Below are positions 7,033-10,568 of a stretch of 10,568 nt of DNA, one piece after another. The DNA comes from Halieaceae bacterium (GTDB taxonomy: Bacteria; Pseudomonadota; Gammaproteobacteria; Pseudomonadales; Halieaceae). The number at the start of each line of letters is the position of its first letter. Position 1 is the first letter of the stretch. The DNA lies in NCBI GenBank assembly GCA_009886815.1, contig QXYP01000369.1:1-10568 (forward strand). Reading direction: 5' to 3'. Below the pieces are notes generated by a model, which made no database searches, was not told the origin of the DNA, and saw only the letters and a program-made list of their open reading frames with translations. Position numbers and translations under genes: made by a program.

Positions 7033-7524
7033 TTGAGGCGCCACTTTTTAATTCGTTGTTTCCACTGGGTATTGGCCGTGGGTATTGTGGTCAATTACGA
7101 ATTTCTTGAGTCGGGTGGCGAGCCCCATGAATGGTTGGGCTGGGCCCTGGGTGCCCTGGTGTTACTGCGCATAGCCGCAGGCTTTATCAGTCGGGGGGAT
7201 GCCAGCTTTGCGGGTTTAAACCTGAGCCCTCGTTTGGTGTTGCAGGATTTACGCAGTCTGGCGGGCACCTATCCCGAGCACGAAAATCATAGTGCCGCCG
7301 GTAGCTGGATGATTGTTCTTATGCTGACCCTGGTGGTGTTGCTGGCGATCACGGGGTGGATGCAGGATCTTGATGCATTTTGGGGGGAGGATTGGTTGCA
7401 GAATATTCACGAATGGCTAGCGCATGCTTTGGTCGCTTTAGCTGCATTGCATGTCTTGGCCGTGGTTTTTATTCAATTTGGCCACGGCATTCCTTTATTG
7501 CGTCGTATTGGATTTGGTCGATAG
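7033..7524 (+). CDS. cytochrome b561-type membrane protein (cytochrome b/b6 domain)
   Basis: The 163-residue product is a di-haem b-type cytochrome of the bacterial cytochrome b561/Ni-Fe hydrogenase cytochrome b group. Four membrane segments can be seen at about residues 9-27, 34-52, 91-110 and 130-148. Candidate haem histidines are H11 (CFHW), H32 (PHEWLG), H126 (IHEW), H131 and H140 (ALH). H11 and H32 near the first two helices and the cluster in the last helix fit the family. It probably passes electrons across or along the inner membrane. The donor and acceptor are unknown. The start is a TTG at 7033: no ATG or GTG is available before the conserved FHW, and GAGGTG lies about 10 bases upstream, inside the PepSY 3' end. 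It forms a tight pair with the PepSY gene, and the Baeyer-Villiger gene follows after 42 bases. Confidence 0.87.
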   Translation: MRRHFLIRCFHWVLAVGIVVNYEFLESGGEPHEWLGWALGALVLLRIAAGFISRGDASFAGLNLSPRLVLQDLRSLAGTYPEHENHSAAGSWMIVLMLTLVVLLAITGWMQDLDAFWGEDWLQNIHEWLAHALVALAALHVLAVVFIQFGHGIPLLRRIGFGR

Positions 7525-7566
7525 CCCTATGAAGCGACTTATTCACTGCAAAATGGGCGTCACGTC

Positions 7567-9465
7567 ATGACTAGCGCGGCCATGCGAGAAAGCGATACGC
7601 GAAGTTTTGACCCCGATGCGCTCAGAGAGAAATATCGCATTGAGCGTGATAAACGTATTCGGGCTGACGGTAACGACCAATATGTCGAGGTGTCCGGTGA
7701 TTTCTCCCATTATGTCGATGACCCCTATATCACGCCGGGCTTAACCCGAGAGTCGATCACCCGGGACGTTGAGGTTGTTATTATCGGGGGTGGCTTTGGC
7801 GGCATGCTGGCCGCAGCTCGACTGCAAGAGGCCGGTATTACCGACTTCACGCTGATTGAAAAAGGCGGTGGCTTCGGTGGCACCTGGTACTGGAACCGTT
7901 ACCCCGGCGCTTCTTGCGATATAGAAGCGTATGTCTACCTTCCCTTGCTAGAAGAAACGGGTTTTATACCCCAGCAAAAGTACACCAATGCTGAGGAAAC
8001 CCTAGAGTACTGTGAGGTTCTGGCACAACGGTATGGCCTTCATGAACATGCCTTACTGCAGACTCAAGTAAAAAAGGTGGTGTGGCAGGAGTCCAGCCGT
8101 CGCTGGCAGGTAACCACCGATCGGGGTGACGTGCTGCATGCGCGCTTTGTTATTCATTCCAATGGGCCACTCAATCGGCCCAAGCTACCCGGTATCAAAG
8201 GCATCGACCAATTCAAGGGCCACACTTTTCACACGAGTCGCTGGGATTATGCCTATACCGGTGGCAATACCTTTGGCGGGCTGAGTCAGCTCAGCGATAA
8301 ACGGGTGGCTGTGATTGGGACAGGGGCGACCGCCGTGCAATGTGTGCCCCATTTGGCGGAATCCGCCAAGGCGCTTTATGTGTTTCAACGCACGCCGTCT
8401 TCCATTGATGTGCGTAACAATCAGCCCACCGATCCGAATTGGATTTCACAGCAGCCGGCAGGATGGCAAAAACGCAGGCAGACCAATTTTGAATCTATTA
8501 TGTCCGGCGCTCCGGTGAAGGAAGATCTGGTGGGCGATGGCTGGACAGAAGCGTTTAGAAATTTATTCGGCAGTATTGGGGAGCTCATGCCTAGCAAAGC
8601 CCGGCTGGCTATGTGGGCAGTTCAGGGGGTGTTTTCCAGCAAGCGTCGTGAGCGGGGCTTGAGGCAGTATTTAACCGATAGAGCCATTCAATACATGGGC
8701 TTGATACAAAAAATGGAGATGGCGGACTTCAATAAAATGGAAAAAGTCCGCGCCAGAGCAGACGAGCTTATCGCCGATAAATTGACCGCCGAATCGCTGA
8801 AACCCTACTACCGGCAATTTTGTAAGCGGCCGTGCTTTCACGATGAGTACCTCCAAAGCTTCAATCGCGACAACGTGACACTGGTTGATACCGATGGACA
8901 AGGGGTCGAAGCGTTTACAGAGAAAGGCGTCGTGTTTAACGGTGATGAGTACGAGGTCGACTGTATTATTTTTGCCACCGGCTTTGAGGTGGGCACCGAT
9001 TATTCCCGGCGCGCAGGCTACTCGATTGCGGGTGTAGACGGGTTAACAGTTTCTGAAAAATGGCAAGACGGAATGGCCACGTTTCATGGCCTGCAGGCAC
9101 GCGGTTTTCCAAACAGCTTTTTCTTTGGGCCCATGCAGTCAGGATTCACGGCGGCCTTTACCTACGCCTTGGACGAAAACAGCATTCACGCGGCGTACAT
9201 TATTGATCAACTCAACAAACGGGGGGTGACGCGAGTTGAGGCCAGTGAAAAGGCGGAAGCCGGCTGGGTTAAAACGGTTATTCAGAAAGCGCGATTAACC
9301 GAGGATTTTCAGAAGGCCTGCACCCCGGGTTACTACAACAATGAAGGTCATGTTCAGTTTCAGCCCCAAAACACGTTTTATGGGGGTGGCCCCATCGAGT
9401 TTTTTGCATTAATGCGTAAGTGGCGGCGCAAAGGTAAGCTCAAGGGTCTGGAGCTACGGCGCTAA
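7567..9465 (+). CDS. Baeyer-Villiger flavin monooxygenase (NAD(P)/FAD-dependent)
   Basis: The 632-residue product is a class B flavoprotein monooxygenase that uses NADPH and O2 to convert ketones to esters or lactones. It has an N-terminal extension of about 65 residues (DALREKYRIERDKR, then VEVSGDFSHYVDDPY), as in the longer members that act on large or bulky ketones. The FAD Rossmann motif is GGGFGG at 74-79, followed by GGTWYWNRYPG at 104-114. The Baeyer-Villiger fingerprint FxGxxxHxxxW is F216-G218-H222-W226, here followed by Asp227 rather than the usual Pro. The NADPH Rossmann motif is GTGATA at 251-256, R421 in CKRP matches the catalytic arginine of phenylacetone monooxygenase, and ATGF is at 470-473. 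No strong Shine-Dalgarno precedes the ATG at 7567. M6 (7582) is an alternative start. The enoyl-CoA hydratase-family gene follows 28 bases later, suggesting one transcript and a shared pathway. Confidence 0.92.
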   Translation: MTSAAMRESDTRSFDPDALREKYRIERDKRIRADGNDQYVEVSGDFSHYVDDPYITPGLTRESITRDVEVVIIGGGFGGMLAAARLQEAGITDFTLIEKGGGFGGTWYWNRYPGASCDIEAYVYLPLLEETGFIPQQKYTNAEETLEYCEVLAQRYGLHEHALLQTQVKKVVWQESSRRWQVTTDRGDVLHARFVIHSNGPLNRPKLPGIKGIDQFKGHTFHTSRWDYAYTGGNTFGGLSQLSDKRVAVIGTGATAVQCVPHLAESAKALYVFQRTPSSIDVRNNQPTDPNWISQQPAGWQKRRQTNFESIMSGAPVKEDLVGDGWTEAFRNLFGSIGELMPSKARLAMWAVQGVFSSKRRERGLRQYLTDRAIQYMGLIQKMEMADFNKMEKVRARADELIADKLTAESLKPYYRQFCKRPCFHDEYLQSFNRDNVTLVDTDGQGVEAFTEKGVVFNGDEYEVDCIIFATGFEVGTDYSRRAGYSIAGVDGLTVSEKWQDGMATFHGLQARGFPNSFFFGPMQSGFTAAFTYALDENSIHAAYIIDQLNKRGVTRVEASEKAEAGWVKTVIQKARLTEDFQKACTPGYYNNEGHVQFQPQNTFYGGGPIEFFALMRKWRRKGKLKGLELRR

Positions 9466-9479
9466 ACCTCTGAGTGGCT

Positions 9480-9484
9480 GGGAG
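9480..9484 (+). promoter_or_regulatory. ribosome-binding site supporting a TTG start
   Basis: GGGAG lies 9 bases before the TTG at 9494. There is no ATG near the conserved N-terminus, so this site supports TTG as the initiation codon of the crotonase-family gene. An in-frame GTG at 9500 is the only close alternative. Confidence 0.65.
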
Positions 9485-9493
9485 TAAAAGACT

Positions 9494-10318
9494 TTGGATG
9501 TGTTAGACACGGGTACGGATGAGCTGCTGGCGACCTTAGAGGATCGCGTTGTTACTTTAACGCTCAATCGTCCAACAAAGCGCAATGCGCTCTCAGACCA
9601 ATTAACACCCGCACTGCGTCAGATATTGCTCGATTTAGAACTGAGAGAGGATGTGGGTTGTATTGTTATTACTGGAGCCGGGTCGGCATTTTGTGCCGGG
9701 GGTGATATATCGGGCATGGGCGATAACCTCACCGCCAGTGATGCCAAGCCCGTGAGTCATGAGGCCCAAGTGCGCGAGCTAATACACCGGCAGGAAACGC
9801 TGACCCTGCGGCTTCACAGTCACCCTAAGCCGACAATTGCTGCACTGCCGGGTGTGGCGGCGGGGGCAGGGTTTTGTTTGGCGCTAGCCTGTGATCTTAG
9901 AGTTGCTTGCGAATCGACATTTGTGACCACCGCTTATCGCAATGTGGGTTTCTCTGGCGACTACGGTGGTAGCTGGCTACTCAACGCGTTGGTAGGTCCG
10001 GGGACAACCAAAGAACTTTACTTTACGGGGCGTCGAGTTCAGGCGAACGAGGCACTGAGCTTGGGTATTTTTAATACGGTGGTGCCCGACAATGAGTTGA
10101 CCACGACGGTCGCCGCGTTGGCCAAACATATTGCCAACGGTCCTGCGGTGGCGTTGGGCTACATGAAGGAAAACATCAATCGAGCATCTCAGAGTGGACT
10201 GCGTGAATGTCTTGCTCTTGAAGCAGACCGGTTGGTGCGATGTGCCTCTACCCCCGATCATCGTGAAGCCGTCTCTGCCTTTATTGAAAAACGTCCGCCG
10301 GTATTTAACAAACCCTGA
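9494..10318 (+). CDS. enoyl-CoA hydratase/isomerase (crotonase) family protein
   Basis: The 274-residue product has the crotonase fold, which handles acyl-CoA thioesters by stabilising an enolate in an oxyanion hole. Family signatures are NRPTKRNAL at 25-33, the first oxyanion-hole loop AFCAGGDI at 65-72, the second GVAAGAGF at 120-127 leading to LACDLRVA, and GRRVQANEALSLGIFNTVV downstream. Aligned by eye to rat mitochondrial crotonase, the positions of the two catalytic glutamates (Glu144, Glu164) are C128 and Y148, so plain enoyl-CoA hydration is doubtful. D156 in the SGDYGG loop is a candidate catalytic acid, as in family members with hydrolase, isomerase or C-C bond chemistry. The TTG start is supported by GGGAG 9 bases upstream. 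The gene lies 28 bases after the monooxygenase gene and ends the plus-strand run. I see no clear terminator hairpin with a T-run behind it. Confidence 0.9.
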   Translation: MDVLDTGTDELLATLEDRVVTLTLNRPTKRNALSDQLTPALRQILLDLELREDVGCIVITGAGSAFCAGGDISGMGDNLTASDAKPVSHEAQVRELIHRQETLTLRLHSHPKPTIAALPGVAAGAGFCLALACDLRVACESTFVTTAYRNVGFSGDYGGSWLLNALVGPGTTKELYFTGRRVQANEALSLGIFNTVVPDNELTTTVAALAKHIANGPAVALGYMKENINRASQSGLRECLALEADRLVRCASTPDHREAVSAFIEKRPPVFNKP

Positions 10319-10475
10319 GCAGCGCCGTTGATCTTTATCGGGCTGGCTGCCGTCTACGGCGTGCTCGCGAGGTATTGAGTGCCGTCTCATGTCATGCCGT
10401 GATAAGCCTTGACCGCTGAAAAAACATTTCGGTACTTCGGTACACTACAGCCCAATCATTAAGAGTGATCACACC
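10319..10475. promoter_or_regulatory. intergenic region with probable promoter of the right-edge lipoprotein gene
   Basis: This region lies between the crotonase stop and the lipoprotein start. It contains a small GC hairpin (GCCG-TCTA-CGGC, 10349-10360) without a T-run, a TTGACC at 10409-10414 and an A-run at 10419-10424. A tandem octamer is listed separately. TACACT at 10441-10446 resembles a -10 box, but no -35 box sits at the proper distance, so the promoter is only inferred from position. AAGAG (10461-10465) is a weak ribosome-binding site 10 bases before the ATG at 10476. Confidence 0.35.
10428..10443. repeat. tandem octamer TTCGGTAC x2 in the lipoprotein promoter region
   Basis: TTCGGTAC occurs twice without a gap, which also creates GTAC-TTCG-GTAC at 10432-10443, a short inverted repeat. 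It lies 32 bases before the start codon and overlaps the only -10-like hexamer. A binding site for a regulator of the downstream gene is possible but not demonstrated. Confidence 0.5.
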
Positions 10476-10568
10476 ATGCGAAGTGCACCGCCGCGATGTA
10501 TCTTGGGAAGCCTTTTACTGTCACTGGCCTTGGTGTCCTGTGGCCAGTCCAATAGTCCCGCTCCCGAG
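10476..10568 (+). CDS. lipoprotein, N-terminal fragment
   Basis: The first 31 codons of a gene run off the right edge. The product begins with a basic N-terminus (MRSAPPRC), a hydrophobic stretch (ILGSLLLSLAL) and a lipobox, LVSC-G, with the lipidated cysteine at residue 23. A Gln/Ser/Pro-rich linker follows. This is a type II signal peptide, so the mature protein is a membrane-anchored lipoprotein. The residue after the cysteine is Gly, not Asp, so sorting to the outer membrane is not excluded. Such N-termini occur in, among others, periplasmic adaptor subunits of efflux pumps, but nothing visible decides the family. Confidence 0.75.
   Translation, partial: MRSAPPRCILGSLLLSLALVSCGQSNSPAPE

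Noticed and set aside
9977..10390. 137-codon minus-strand frame overlapping the crotonase-family gene.
   Set aside because: It is antisense to well-conserved crotonase motifs, and its translation is rich in Arg/His/Gln without any domain.

Overview
The window looks like a stretch of a gammaproteobacterial chromosome with intermediate GC. By gene style it could be a marine heterotroph of the Spongiibacteraceae/Halieaceae type. That placement is an inference from the kinds of protein present (long M14 peptidase, long-form Baeyer-Villiger monooxygenase, PepSY plus cytochrome b561 pair), not from any marker gene. I see no rRNA, tRNA, CRISPR array, insertion sequence or integrase.

Layout. The left edge (1-210, +) holds the 3' end of an unidentified gene, possibly a glutathione S-transferase family member. 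A possible terminator hairpin follows, then a small tandem-repeat cluster (445-493) that runs into the stop codon of the next gene. Two genes lie on the minus strand: a secreted M14 zinc carboxypeptidase (3107 to 492) and, upstream of it, a Rieske oxygenase large subunit (4406 to 3246). A 246-base divergent regulatory region (4407-4652) with two inverted repeats separates them from a plus-strand run. That run is an AMP-forming acyl-CoA ligase (4653-6326), a 425-base gap, a small periplasmic PepSY protein (6752-7027), a cytochrome b561-type membrane protein (7033-7524), a Baeyer-Villiger flavin monooxygenase (7567-9465) and an enoyl-CoA hydratase-family protein (9494-10318). The right edge (10476-10568) holds the first 31 codons of a lipoprotein.

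How the genes may work together. A Rieske oxygenase, an acyl-CoA ligase, a Baeyer-Villiger monooxygenase and a crotonase-fold enzyme side by side suggest oxidative breakdown of a cyclic or branched ketone or acid, such as an alicyclic, terpenoid or steroid-like compound: hydroxylation, insertion of oxygen next to a ketone to give an ester or lactone, CoA activation, and processing of the CoA thioester. The substrate cannot be read from the sequence. The PepSY/cytochrome b pair is translationally close-packed and is probably a separate electron-transfer unit lying inside the cluster. The peptidase has no obvious catabolic link.

Nothing here is clearly a new biological system. The observations most worth following are the crotonase that lacks both classical glutamates beside a Baeyer-Villiger enzyme, the PepSY/cytochrome b module, the paired inverted repeats in the divergent region, the modular repeat at the peptidase 3' end, and a coding-like minus-strand stretch overlapping the end of the ligase gene.
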